This document shows, in pieces, positions 33,403 through 42,129 of a stretch of DNA of 64,000 nucleotides. The position numbers were made by a program, and so were the translations under genes. The first letter of the stretch is position 1; each line of letters starts with the position of its first letter. The notes under the pieces are model-generated. The model was not told where the DNA came from and made no database searches. It saw only the letters and a program-made list of their open reading frames with translations. Source of the stretch: Candidatus Methanomethylicaceae archaeon (GTDB taxonomy: Archaea > Thermoproteota > Methanomethylicia > Methanomethylicales > Methanomethylicaceae). The stretch spans positions 54,192-118,191 of the forward strand of contig JACTUC010000004.1 in assembly GCA_015660995.1 (NCBI GenBank), in the 5' to 3' direction.

Positions 33403-33849
33403 TTACTGCGGGCTTTTAACATGTGTCTTGTTGTAGGAGTAGGCGAAGGCGTGGCTGACCGCAGGGACTGAGGTGAAGAGCGTGGCCACTGCTATTGGAG
33501 TCATGCCCAACAGCGGCAATACCACCAAACCTACAAGCATCGGAAACAGTTCAATGAAGATATAGAAGATGATAACCGCCTCTTCCAACGTTCTCGTCTT
33601 TTTCATTAAAGCGTCAAAAATCTTGTTCCTCTCTTCAAACCCAAGCGCTAAAAAAGCTTTGGTGGAATGGTAATCTAGTGCTAGGAACAGAATCTGCAGA
33701 GTGAATGTCACGAGGGGTACATAAACTGGTATCACGGAGGAAAAAAACAGGCATACACTCACCACGATCACAACGATGGGCACGACTATCAAAATCTGCC
33801 CTTTTCTAAGGTTCTTGGGGATAATGCTTTTCCTTTGGTCGTTTGACAT
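33403..33849 (-). CDS. Unknown four-helix membrane protein
   Basis: 148 residues from ATG 33849 (MSNDQRKS); ATG 33876 is possible. Four hydrophobic segments (about 19-40, 45-60, 90-110, 115-135), with a charged loop HSTKAFLALGFEERNKIFDALMKKTRTLEE between the second and third. No recognised domain. It follows nep1 on the same strand, 33 bp downstream, and may be cotranscribed. Confidence 0.55.
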   Translation of the reverse strand: MSNDQRKSIIPKNLRKGQILIVVPIVVIVVSVCLFFSSVIPVYVPLVTFTLQILFLALDYHSTKAFLALGFEERNKIFDALMKKTRTLEEAVIIFYIFIELFPMLVGLVVLPLLGMTPIAVATLFTSVPAVSHAFAYSYNKTHVKSPQ

Positions 33850-33881
33850 TTGAATCAGACTGACTGAGTTTATCAATATGG

Positions 33882-34559
33882 CTAAATTATGCCCAGTGCT
33901 TTTTCAATATCGTGAGTCACCATCGAAGCAACTATCCACGTATCGAGCGGATCCTTGTAAAGCGAGACCTTCTCGTCCGCCATCCCAAGATCCTGCTTGC
34001 TGAACTCACCCCTCTGGAAACCACCGATCACAATGAGAGGAGAGTCCTCCTTGACTATTTTCGATCCAAAATCCTCAGACTTTGTCTTCTTGCCCTTCTC
34101 GGTTAGGAAGAACGTCTTTGAGGGTTTTACCTGCGCAACAACATCCTTCAATGTCCCCTTCCAAAGGGTCATTAGTGGTTTTCCGTGAGGAGGAATCTTG
34201 CCGATCTCGAACAACTGTTCAATCAGCCCCTGGAACCTTGTGTAGTTCCTTGGGAGTTTTGTCCTAGAGTCGATCGTGATTATGAGATCATTGCGAGTAT
34301 GTACGTAGATCCTCAGCCTATCCTCGAGGTTCAGCGGGCTCTCAAGGAGATTGAGGAGGGTGATGAAGGTGATGTCTGGCCTACCCCTCTTGTCCCAGTC
34401 CCTTAGGTCCTTCATCGCCGTGTAGTGGTATGAGATGTCAAGGAGGGTCTGACCAGGCTCCTTCCCCCTGCGGTCCGCTATCTTCCTGACCGAGGGGTGA
34501 TCCACGATCTCCTTGGGGACTGTCTCCAAGGCCGCCTCCGCTATGACAATGCTGATCAT
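33882..34559 (-). CDS. nep1: rRNA pseudouridine N1-methyltransferase Nep1/Emg1
   Basis: 225 residues from ATG 34559, with GGTG five bases upstream and a TATA-like GATTTATATGG about 40 bp upstream on this strand. SPOUT fold: MISIVIAEAALETVPKEI at the start, RGRPDITFITLLNLLESPLN, YVHTRNDLIITI and the knot region LIVIGGFQRGEF. It methylates a pseudouridine in the 16S rRNA decoding region and aids small-subunit assembly. A longer start at 34622 would cover the promoter and is unlikely. Confidence 0.93.
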   Translation of the reverse strand: MISIVIAEAALETVPKEIVDHPSVRKIADRRGKEPGQTLLDISYHYTAMKDLRDWDKRGRPDITFITLLNLLESPLNLEDRLRIYVHTRNDLIITIDSRTKLPRNYTRFQGLIEQLFEIGKIPPHGKPLMTLWKGTLKDVVAQVKPSKTFFLTEKGKKTKSEDFGSKIVKEDSPLIVIGGFQRGEFSKQDLGMADEKVSLYKDPLDTWIVASMVTHDIEKALGII

Positions 34560-34661
34560 CGGGACACCAAACTGAGTTTCAAGCTTCTCTCCATATAAAT
34601 CTCGCCCCGCACCGCTTACCATTTATTAGTCTACCTCCAGAATCTCAGTTGGTGGAACCGC

Positions 34662-34988
34662 TTGCCTAACAACGAGATTGTCAGGGACCTCGCAAGGGAG
34701 AGGATAGACCACCTGTTCGGGTTAGCAACAGAGTATGCCTCTTTGCAGCCCGAGCTATCAGATCGTTACGTGCAGATGGCGCTCAAGCTGTCCAAGAGGA
34801 CCCGCGTGCGCATCCCAAAGCACTGGAAATACTTCGTCTGCAAATCTTGTCACTCCTTCCTCTACCCAGGCAGCAGGTCGCGCGTCAGGGTATCCCAGGA
34901 GAGGAGCCCGCACGTCGTGGTTACCTGCTTGGTGTGCGGAGAAAAAAAGCGGTTTATATTGGATAAAAAGTCTCCCCCGTCCAAATGA
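34662..34988 (+). CDS. rnp4: RNase P protein component 4 (Rpr2/Rpp21)
   Basis: 108 residues from TTG 34662. N-terminal helices (RDLARERIDHLFGLATEYASLQPELSDRYVQMALKLSKR) and a zinc ribbon (VCKSCHSFLYPG ... VTCLVCGEKKRF) match Rpr2. It pairs with Rpp29 on the RNase P RNA specificity domain. Divergent from nep1; TATA-like CATTTATTAG at 34619-34628. Confidence 0.88.
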   Translation: MPNNEIVRDLARERIDHLFGLATEYASLQPELSDRYVQMALKLSKRTRVRIPKHWKYFVCKSCHSFLYPGSRSRVRVSQERSPHVVVTCLVCGEKKRFILDKKSPPSK

Positions 34989-35009
34989 CACGTCAAATGG
35001 TGAGTGTAG

Positions 35010-35987
35010 ATGGAAAACTGGCTGAAGGCGTTGAAATACAACCCGCTCAATTATTTGGGGGCATCAGAGAGCAAAGCTATCGAGCTGTTCGTCAAACGCG
35101 ATCTCTGCAATGAGGTATCGAAAGATGCCAGAGACCTGTGGACTTTGCCTGAGGTCATTAAAATAGTAAGTAAACAGCAGGATGATGGGTCTTGGAAGTA
35201 CCCTAATGCAAGAGCCCAACAGGAACGACCATTCGAAAATTATTCTTACCTCGAGACCTACCGAAACTTCGGGGTTCTAGTTGAGAAGTATGGCATGGAC
35301 TTTGAACACCACTCCACGGCAATGGCAGTGGACTACCTATTCAGCCTCCAGACTGATGAAGGTGATTTCAGGGGTATATACGGGAAACAGTACTCCCCAA
35401 ACTACTCTGCAGGGATAATGGAATTGCTGATCAAGGCAGGTTACGCTGATCACCCAGGTATCCGAAAAGGCTTCGAATGGCTTTTGTCAGTTATGCAGGA
35501 TGATGGCGGCTGGGCCATCCCCCTGAGGACAAAGCGTGCCAAGGGGAGGTGGAGAAAAATTCTCGAGTCTCAGCCCCTCCTGCCGGACAGATCAAGACCC
35601 TTCTCCCACTTGGTCACGGGAGTTGTTCTAAGGGCTTTCGCAGCACACCCAAAATACAAAAGATCTAAGGAGGCCCTGCGTGCTGGCGACCTGCTGAAGA
35701 GCCGGTTCTTCCTGCCTGATAAATATTCAGATCGGAGAGATCCGTCATTCTGGTCAAGCGTCTCGTTCCCGTTCTGGTTCACGGATATTGTGTCGTCGCT
35801 TGATTCGCTGTCCCTCATGGGCTACACCGCTGATGATAGCGACATAAACGGTGCGCTTGAATGGCTGACCGACAGGCAGGCGCCTGATGGCTCTTGGGAT
35901 CTCAAACTGCTGAAGGATAAGCACTTGGATCAGAAACGCTGGATCAGCTTGGCGATTTGCCGGATCTTCAGGCGGTTCTACCCATAA
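35010..35987 (+). CDS. QW-repeat alpha/alpha-toroid protein (prenyltransferase/squalene cyclase-like)
   Basis: 325 residues. Four or more Q-x-D-G-x-W type repeats: KQQDDGSWKYP (about 54-64), LQTDEGDFRG, MQDDGGWAIP and RQAPDGSWDL (about 288-298). These are features of the six-hairpin toroid of squalene-hopene cyclases and protein prenyltransferases. The protein is half the length of a cyclase and no DxDD-type catalytic motif is seen, so it may be a single-toroid enzyme or a non-catalytic protein. GGTGA (34999-35003) lies six bases before ATG 35010. Confidence 0.68.
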   Translation: MENWLKALKYNPLNYLGASESKAIELFVKRDLCNEVSKDARDLWTLPEVIKIVSKQQDDGSWKYPNARAQQERPFENYSYLETYRNFGVLVEKYGMDFEHHSTAMAVDYLFSLQTDEGDFRGIYGKQYSPNYSAGIMELLIKAGYADHPGIRKGFEWLLSVMQDDGGWAIPLRTKRAKGRWRKILESQPLLPDRSRPFSHLVTGVVLRAFAAHPKYKRSKEALRAGDLLKSRFFLPDKYSDRRDPSFWSSVSFPFWFTDIVSSLDSLSLMGYTADDSDINGALEWLTDRQAPDGSWDLKLLKDKHLDQKRWISLAICRIFRRFYP

Positions 35988-36161
35988 CCTATGATGCTGT
36001 CACGTGCTGACAAGGCTCTTTAGGCCGAAATGCACCCCCGCTAATTAGATGTATTGTGGAGTAATATTTTGAAGCCGATGGTGGGGCATCCTTTTTTCAT
36101 CATTTTGAACTTGGTTACATAAAGGTTATTATCTCAAAGCTAAAATTATGATATGATCACT

Positions 36162-36926
36162 ATGTCTGATGATAAGGAACTGGAGAAGCAGGTCAACCAG
36201 GCCCTCAAAAAGATCGACGCAACCATCGGCAGCAACCAAGCAATAGACCAGCTGGTTTCCATGGGGGAAAAAGCTGTTCCATTACTTGCGAACATCCTCG
36301 ATGGGTTGCAGGAAACCTCAATAGGCCCCAAGACGAAGATGGTCAATATCATAAAGGTCCTCACAAAAATCGCTAGCGCTCCCGCAATCAACACTGTTGC
36401 CTTCAAGCTGCTTGAGCTCCAGCTTACACACAGGCTTGATGGTGGCTGGGATCAGCTCTGGCTGTCCCCACAGATACTCGAAGGAATCGATCCGACAGCG
36501 AAGCAACGGGTTAGCAACGTATTTGTTGACATGCTGCCCGGGGCAGACGCTCGGGTGGCTGCAGCCGCTTTCTTGCTGGCATACCAAATAAATGGGACGG
36601 CTATAGGCCCATCTATCATGCCCTATGCGAAGAAGCTTAAGGCACTCCTTTGGACACACCCGACGCCCTTGTACAAGTGCTGCGAAAACGCTGGGGAGGA
36701 GGGAATCAAGTTCCTTGTGGGCGAGGCGTCAAACCCAACCACTCACTTCGAGAGCAGGTCAGGGACAGAATATTCCAGTGCCGAGGATGCCCTGCGCAAT
36801 GTGGGTTCGCCTGCCATTCCATATTTGATGGAACTTCTGAAGAGTGATAACATAGACCATAAGATAGTTGCGCTGGAGACCCTGCTGGAAATCTATAAAG
36901 ATGCCAAAAATAAGAGCCTCCCTTAG
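36162..36926 (+). CDS. HEAT-repeat-like protein
   Basis: 254 residues, all helical. Repeats of the kind DQLVSMGEKAVPLLANILDGL and DALRNVGSPAIPYLMELLKSDNIDHKIVALETLLEIYK have the G-x-x-(A/S)-(V/I)-P-x-L pattern of HEAT/PBS repeats. No catalytic site; likely a scaffold for protein contacts. Flanked by spacers of about 170 bp and not in an operon. A TATA-like CATAAAGG is near 36117-36125. Confidence 0.65.
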   Translation: MSDDKELEKQVNQALKKIDATIGSNQAIDQLVSMGEKAVPLLANILDGLQETSIGPKTKMVNIIKVLTKIASAPAINTVAFKLLELQLTHRLDGGWDQLWLSPQILEGIDPTAKQRVSNVFVDMLPGADARVAAAAFLLAYQINGTAIGPSIMPYAKKLKALLWTHPTPLYKCCENAGEEGIKFLVGEASNPTTHFESRSGTEYSSAEDALRNVGSPAIPYLMELLKSDNIDHKIVALETLLEIYKDAKNKSLP

Positions 36927-37105
36927 CGGGGTCGTATAACTTTTTTTGCTGTATTTTTTTATCTTCTAACTGCTTTCCAAGCTTGAGCTAGGCATCCCTG
37001 TCTGCGAATACTACTGGAAGCGGGACGAGACCACTGTTTAACGCAAACGCAAAAAGGAATAAATCCTGCCTGCTGCAAGAAGCTTCAGCGCACGGGTTGG
37101 ATTGG

Positions 37106-37303
37106 ATGGATACTGCATCTATACTCGATCTGATAATAGGTATCGCTCTCATTGTGAGCAGTCTGCCATTCCTGAGCCTCCTGATGAAGGACAATAAAAA
37201 GAAGGTACTAAAGGGAAGCGCCATCTTGATTGTGCTCCTCACTTTGGGGGTCCTGATAGCCGGCGGCATAGCTGTAATAGTTAGCGCTTTGTTAGGTACG
37301 TGA
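37106..37303 (+). CDS. Small two-helix membrane protein
   Basis: 65 residues from ATG 37106 (or 68 from TTG 37097). Two hydrophobic helices (about 5-25 and 37-63) joined by the basic loop KDNKKKVLKGS. Function unknown. A TATA-like AGGAATAAATCC near 37053-37064 supports expression. Confidence 0.5.
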   Translation: MDTASILDLIIGIALIVSSLPFLSLLMKDNKKKVLKGSAILIVLLTLGVLIAGGIAVIVSALLGT

Positions 37304-37354
37304 TAGGCTTCCCAATGTTCTGATGGGCAATAAGGCCTCAGCGATGTGATAACT

Positions 37355-38698
37355 TCACTGCAGCACCACTAGGACAGCGAGATCATTAACGTTTGTGCCA
37401 GTTGGACCCGTGCGTACCAGACAATCCTCCTTGGCCTCAAGGAATGTGTTGCTATCATTTTCGTCAAGGAACTTATCTGCAAGTCCTATGTTGAAGGCGT
37501 GATCGACAGTGCCCCCGTCCACTATGGCTCCTGCAGCATCGGTATTGCCATCTATGCCATCGCTTCCTATCGAGATGAATGCAACGTCATGCAATCCTTT
37601 CAATGAAATTGCTGCTGAAAGGGCAACCTCTTGGTTCCGACCTCCCTTGCCCTTCCCTTTCACTGTCACGGTCGTCTCGCCGCCAAAAAGGACAGCGCAC
37701 GGGGGCTTGATTGGTTTGCCTTCTTTGACGATCTGCCTGGCTAATACGCCGATCCTCTTGCCCACCTCTTTGGCTTCCCCTTCTTGGCGCGATGTCATAA
37801 CCAGTGTGTTGAGTTCGAGCCTCTCCGCCTTCTTAGTCATTGCAGAGAGCGCGCCTGTGTTATTCGCCACTACGAGGTTCTCCACCTTCATAAAAATGCT
37901 ATCTCCTGGCTTGGGGTTCTCTGGAACCCTTGCTGCCAACCCCGACTTTACATGCTCGATAATGCTCTTAGGCGCCGCGCCAACAAGATTGTACTTCTTA
38001 AGCACAGCCCATGCATCGCCGTAGGTGGAGCTATCTGGAGCCGTCGGTCCTGATGCAATCGAGCTGATATCGTCACCAACAACATCTGACAATATCAGAC
38101 TCAAGCACTTCGCCGGTGCTATAATCCTCGCCAATTGCCCTCCTTTTACAGCCGATATATGCTTCCTCACAGTGTTTGTCTCTTGAATGGATGCTCCGGC
38201 AGCAAGGAGCAGCCTTGTCATCTCCTGCTTGTCGGAGAGCGTTATCCCATCCTTTGGCAAAGCAAAAAGAGCGGATCCCCCTCCAGAAATCAGGCATATG
38301 ACAACATCCTCTTTGGCAAGGTTGCGTACCAGCGAAAGAACCTGCCTAGTTGATCTTAAGCTGAGTTTGCTTGGGATTGGATGCGTCCCCTCTAAGACCC
38401 TGATCCTGCTAAGGCTGCCATCAGCGAATGATCCTTTGGGCACAATTATTGCACCGGCACTGATCTGATCCCTAAGGAAGTCTTCGCATGCCTGCGCCAT
38501 TCTGTAACTGGCTTTGCCGAAGCCTACAACAATCTTCTTCCCAGATCCGCCCAAGGTCCCAGACTGCACTTTCATTGCTTCTATCACAGCGGAATAAGGG
38601 TCAGCGGACTCCAAACCCTTCTCAACAATCTTTAGTGCAAATTGCCTGGCTATGCTCACAGAGAGACTCTGCCAATTCCTGACTCTTCTGTAGCTCAT
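37355..38698 (-). CDS. gck: Glycerate 2-kinase (GckA/MOFRL family)
   Basis: 447 residues. An N-terminal kinase domain (VVGFGKASYRMAQACEDFL, EGTHPIPSKLSLRST, LISGGGSALFALP) is followed by a C-terminal MOFRL domain (GGETTVTVKGKGKGGRNQEVALSAAI, GSDGIDGNTDAAGAIVDG). It phosphorylates D-glycerate to 2-phosphoglycerate, feeding sugar-acid breakdown into glycolysis. Upstream, inverted pairs ATTGAC/GTCAAT (38747-38752, 38764-38769) and CACAAT/ATTGTG (38770-38775, 38779-38784) may be operator sites. Confidence 0.92.
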   Translation of the reverse strand: MSYRRVRNWQSLSVSIARQFALKIVEKGLESADPYSAVIEAMKVQSGTLGGSGKKIVVGFGKASYRMAQACEDFLRDQISAGAIIVPKGSFADGSLSRIRVLEGTHPIPSKLSLRSTRQVLSLVRNLAKEDVVICLISGGGSALFALPKDGITLSDKQEMTRLLLAAGASIQETNTVRKHISAVKGGQLARIIAPAKCLSLILSDVVGDDISSIASGPTAPDSSTYGDAWAVLKKYNLVGAAPKSIIEHVKSGLAARVPENPKPGDSIFMKVENLVVANNTGALSAMTKKAERLELNTLVMTSRQEGEAKEVGKRIGVLARQIVKEGKPIKPPCAVLFGGETTVTVKGKGKGGRNQEVALSAAISLKGLHDVAFISIGSDGIDGNTDAAGAIVDGGTVDHAFNIGLADKFLDENDSNTFLEAKEDCLVRTGPTGTNVNDLAVLVVLQ

Positions 38699-38746
38699 TG
38701 TCCTCGCTAAACCATTTTCTCTATATTCTTAATTAAGTAATAAACT

Positions 38747-38784
38747 ATTGACCGTACTAAACTGTCAATCACAATAAAATTGTG
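38747..38784. promoter_or_regulatory. Tandem inverted repeats upstream of glycerate kinase
   Basis: ATTGAC-11 nt-GTCAAT (38747-38769) and CACAAT-AAA-ATTGTG (38770-38784) abut each other 50-85 bp upstream of the glycerate kinase start in an A+T-rich spacer. Plausible regulator sites; no regulator is assigned. Confidence 0.35.
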
Positions 38785-38848
38785 AAAATCATGGATTTGA
38801 ACTGTAAGATTGGGGCCCTCCTCTTCGTCGGAGGCACACATTTTGTCT

Positions 38849-39481
38849 TTATTCTGATTGTGGCTGAGCTTGGGCAAGTGTTTTAGCTTTTTCTATCCCT
38901 TCTTTTAGCAATGCCAAGGTTCCGTCCATACTCTCATGCCTTAGGTTGAGCAGCTGCGCAAAATCCATTGACTTCGACTCGTAACTCTCCCTCTCGCCTA
39001 TCCCCGTGTCGACGTAAAGAGCCCTCGAGTAGCCTTCGAAGAACTTCCTGATGAACCACATTGCATCATACTTCGGATTTTTGATCTTGTCTAGGTGCAT
39101 CTCTTTAGTTAGTTTTTCAATCGCCATGTCCGAGAAGAAGGGTATTGCGAACCATGTCCCGGTGCACTTCTTTCTCTCTGCTTCGTAGCCTGCTTGCGTC
39201 AAAAAGGTACCAATGCAGTCGTCCGCCTCCAACATGATCGTAGGCACGCGCAAGCTATTTGTTACCCCCTTCAATGATTGGCATACGCCATATCCAAGAA
39301 AGACCGAATCGACCTTCCCTTCAAGGGCGTTCACTTTCTTGATTAGCGTCTCCTTCATTTTCTCAGGGAAGACGTGCTCCCCGAACTCAACATACTCCTT
39401 GTAGACGATGTCATGATCGCCTTCGGTAAGGAGGTCAATCTCCTTCTCAAAAACCTCACAGGCCACAATCCCTACTTTCAT
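38849..39481 (-). CDS. DUF1638 family protein
   Basis: 210 residues from ATG 39481 (MKVGIVACEVFEKEIDLL). The GYGVCQSLKGV loop, the acidic EADDCIGTFL segment and TGTWFAIPFF match DUF1638, often found near corrinoid or methyltransferase genes in anaerobes; function unknown, possibly metal or cofactor handling through the conserved Cys residues. Here it stands alone between glycerate kinase and PAP2 genes. Confidence 0.7.
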   Translation of the reverse strand: MKVGIVACEVFEKEIDLLTEGDHDIVYKEYVEFGEHVFPEKMKETLIKKVNALEGKVDSVFLGYGVCQSLKGVTNSLRVPTIMLEADDCIGTFLTQAGYEAERKKCTGTWFAIPFFSDMAIEKLTKEMHLDKIKNPKYDAMWFIRKFFEGYSRALYVDTGIGERESYESKSMDFAQLLNLRHESMDGTLALLKEGIEKAKTLAQAQPQSE

Positions 39482-39557
39482 GGGAATCATAAAAGTATTC
39501 AATATGGTAGCTTATCTTTTTTTGGGGAATCTCTTCCTAATAAAAAATAATTTCAGC

Positions 39558-40208
39558 TTATTTTTTAGCCGCTCTCAGGACGAGAAGTCCCAATATTACC
39601 ACAAAAAAGCCCATATCAAAGGATGCGAATACATCGCTCATCCAATGTATATTGAGGTAGACCCTGCTTAGGCTGATCAATATCATCAGCGCCAGGTTTA
39701 AGCCTATGAAGATGTATCTGTTCGCCCTGCCACGGATATCGCCTGCAAATGAGATCGCCAAAAGGAGAAAGAGCACTGTAGCAAGCAGCGCATGCCCGCT
39801 CGGGAAACTGTTTCCTGAGACCTGAATGACTGCGTTATCAGGTCGAGCCCTTGGAACCAAGATCTCCACCGCGTAATCTGCCAGAATTGCAGCTACTGAA
39901 CTGAATGCTATCAGAAAAGCGGAGCGCTTTCTCTTTATTATCAGCATGAAGGCGAACAGCACAATAATAAATGCGATACCAATCGGAAGGAAATAATCAT
40001 TAATTTCCGTGGCAAAAATAAGCAAAAAGGGATTTTGCAAGTTGGCAACATTCTGATTGATCCACAAGTCCATATCGAAAAGTATGCCTTGCTTACCTGC
40101 AACTTCTAAAGCTATTGCGACAAGTATTAATAGAGTCGCCAAGGCTGCCACGATGAGAGGGAGGGGTGTTCGAGCTTGTGTCATATCTCCCGCTTTCTTT
40201 TCCCTCAT
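39558..40208 (-). CDS. PAP2-family membrane phosphatase
   Basis: 216 residues with six hydrophobic segments. Phosphatase motifs: C1 (VEILVPRARPD), C2 (PSGH in NSFPSGHAL) and C3 (SRVYLNIHWMSDV), with the catalytic His residues in C2 and C3. It probably dephosphorylates a lipid pyrophosphate, such as a polyprenyl or dolichyl carrier, at the membrane. ATG 40184 (MTQARTPL) is an alternative start. Confidence 0.85.
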   Translation of the reverse strand: MREKKAGDMTQARTPLPLIVAALATLLILVAIALEVAGKQGILFDMDLWINQNVANLQNPFLLIFATEINDYFLPIGIAFIIVLFAFMLIIKRKRSAFLIAFSSVAAILADYAVEILVPRARPDNAVIQVSGNSFPSGHALLATVLFLLLAISFAGDIRGRANRYIFIGLNLALMILISLSRVYLNIHWMSDVFASFDMGFFVVILGLLVLRAAKK

Positions 40209-40312
40209 GATTGCTTTGCCCTCCCGTTCTAGGTGCGGATTCGACTCATGAACAACATTCGTATCTTTTCTCAGATCTCTTATTTGTCAATAATCTCCAC
40301 TGCTTAATTAAT

Positions 40313-40352
40313 TTTCGGCATACCGAAACTTTTATATTTTCGGTGCACCGAA
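40313..40352 (+). promoter_or_regulatory. Twin metal-regulator operators around the mntR-like TATA box
   Basis: TTTCGG-CATA-CCGAAA (40313-40328) and the perfect palindrome TTCGGTGCACCGAA (40339-40352) have centres 25 bp apart. The TATA-like CTTTTATATTTT lies between them (40329-40340). The second site covers the expected transcription start. This is the layout of an autoregulated DtxR/MntR promoter: bound regulator would block both TBP and polymerase. Confidence 0.72.
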
Positions 40353-40361
40353 TATATTTAG

Positions 40362-40805
40362 GTGAGAAGGCTGAGCATCAACGAGCGCAAGAACATCGAT
40401 GATTATCTCGAACTCATCTACAAGATTTCGGAGGAAGAGGCAAGAGGCCTCGCAAGGATCAAAGAAATGTCCAACGTTCTAGGCGTTTACCCCTCCACCG
40501 TTACTGAAATGATGCAGAAGCTTTCTGACAAAGGCATGGTTATACGAGTCGATTACGAGGGCGTGAAGCTGACAGACACTGGCAGGAAGCATGCAATGGC
40601 TGTCCTTTCGAGGCACCGCATCCTCGAATGCTTCTTCTTACAATATTTGGAAATCCCCCCCTCCGAAGTGAAGGACGAGATCTGCGGCATTGAACACCAC
40701 CTCAGCCAGAGAGTCCTGATGCGGCTCTACATGAAGCTCGGTAGCCCAAAAACCTGCCCCCATGGAAAGCTGATACCTACGGCATGGGGGAAAGTGGATG
40801 GCTGA
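40362..40805 (+). CDS. DtxR/MntR-family metal-dependent regulator
   Basis: 147 residues. N-terminal winged helix (NIDDYLELIYKI, ARIKEMSNVLGVYPSTVTEMMQKLSDKGMVIRVDYEGVKLTDTGRKHA) and metal-binding dimerisation domain (HRILECFFLQYLEIPPSEVKDEICGIEHHLS, CPHGKLIP), matching the DtxR family with metal-ligand His/Glu/Cys residues. It lacks the SH3 domain, as in MntR. GTG 40362 is about 30 bp from the TATA box, so probably leaderless. The downstream NRAMP transporter is a likely target. Confidence 0.9.
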   Translation: MRRLSINERKNIDDYLELIYKISEEEARGLARIKEMSNVLGVYPSTVTEMMQKLSDKGMVIRVDYEGVKLTDTGRKHAMAVLSRHRILECFFLQYLEIPPSEVKDEICGIEHHLSQRVLMRLYMKLGSPKTCPHGKLIPTAWGKVDG

Positions 40806-40887
40806 AGGATCCCAAGGTGTTCACCTTACGCTGATGAAATCCGCAAAGCACGGAAACCAAAGCTAATGTAGCCAAGGTGATCTGTCA

Positions 40888-42081
40888 ATGAACCACGTTT
40901 CATGGCTCAGGAACTGGACTAGGATATTCGGCCCTGCTTGGCTTGCAATGATAGCAGACATTGACATTGCCTCTATAGTTACTGCCCTCCAAGCTGGAGC
41001 GACCTGGGGCTACAGCATGGTATTCATCACGATCATCCTTACGCTTCCGCTATTCTTCATACAGGATGCCGCAGGTCGATTGGGGACTGTTGGAGGGTTG
41101 GGTCTAGGAGCGGCAATAGCAAAATTCTATGGCAGGAGAACGGCTGTTTTAGCTGCTGTGCCAATGGCTATCTCTGATTTCCTCATGTACCTGGCAGAGT
41201 ATGGTGGGATTGCCATAGGCATGAGCCTAATCGGCTTTCCGGTTTTGGCTGGGCTCGCGATTGCCTTTCTGATTCACTCAGCTATAATGATTAGCAGGCG
41301 ATATCGACAAGCTGAAATGGTGCTCCTGCCCCTGAGCTTCTTGGTAGTTGGAGGCATCGTTGCATCAGCATTGCTCTTCCCAATCGATTGGGGGAAGCTC
41401 TTCGCTGTTGGTCTTTCCCCCTTGCAACCTTACGGCAACCCATCTTTCGATTTCCTCACTGCAGCTACCATCGGCGCTGTTGTCATGCCCTTTATGCTCT
41501 ACTTCCACTCCGGGGCTGATTCCCGCAAGAAACTGGAGGCAAAGGACCTCAAGATCGAACGTTTAGAAACCTTGGTCGGAGCGATTGTATCTGAGATCCT
41601 GATGGCGGTGATAGTGTTGGATGGCATGCATCTGCCTAGCACAAGCGACTTCTTGGGCGCATCTGAGCTGTCAGCGGCACTCTCCGCGTTTGGTCAATAT
41701 GCGTCACTACTTCTTGGCTTGGGGTTCATATTCGCTGGTTTTCTCGCGCTGGTTGTAATATCTCTTGGCTCAACTTGGGGAGCAATGGAAGCACTTGGAT
41801 GGCGGTCGAGTGGCTCCTTTCTGAAGGTATATCTTATAGAGACGCTGCCTGCCCTCTTTTTTGTGATCGTTATTGGCAACTATGTCAAGCTGCTCTTGGA
41901 CCTGATGGTAATCTTTACAATAGTCATAATTCCTTCGCTATACTTCCTCGGGAAGCTTATCTCGAACGAGAAGGTAATGAATGGCAAGCATTACAAGACG
42001 TATGAAAAAATCATCTTCTGGGCAATGTCGGCCTCAGTTGTGCTTGGTGGCATTCTGGGCCTTGCGTCTTTCCTGCATTGA
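40888..42081 (+). CDS. NRAMP-family divalent metal transporter, divergent
   Basis: 397 residues and about eleven membrane helices. The first helix resembles NRAMP TM1 (FGPAWLAMIADIDIASIVTALQAGATWGY), but the DPGN metal site is replaced by DIDIAS. TM6 keeps MPF-x-LYFHSGA where canonical proteins have MPH. The changes suggest altered metal choice (Mn2+, Fe2+ or perhaps Mg2+-like relatives). It follows an MntR-like regulator by 80 bp; no separate operator copy is seen in that gap. Confidence 0.78.
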   Translation: MNHVSWLRNWTRIFGPAWLAMIADIDIASIVTALQAGATWGYSMVFITIILTLPLFFIQDAAGRLGTVGGLGLGAAIAKFYGRRTAVLAAVPMAISDFLMYLAEYGGIAIGMSLIGFPVLAGLAIAFLIHSAIMISRRYRQAEMVLLPLSFLVVGGIVASALLFPIDWGKLFAVGLSPLQPYGNPSFDFLTAATIGAVVMPFMLYFHSGADSRKKLEAKDLKIERLETLVGAIVSEILMAVIVLDGMHLPSTSDFLGASELSAALSAFGQYASLLLGLGFIFAGFLALVVISLGSTWGAMEALGWRSSGSFLKVYLIETLPALFFVIVIGNYVKLLLDLMVIFTIVIIPSLYFLGKLISNEKVMNGKHYKTYEKIIFWAMSASVVLGGILGLASFLH

Positions 42082-42129
42082 ATGGGCATTAATGAAGCTA
42101 GTCGCTCGAAGAACAACAATTGGCCTTTT

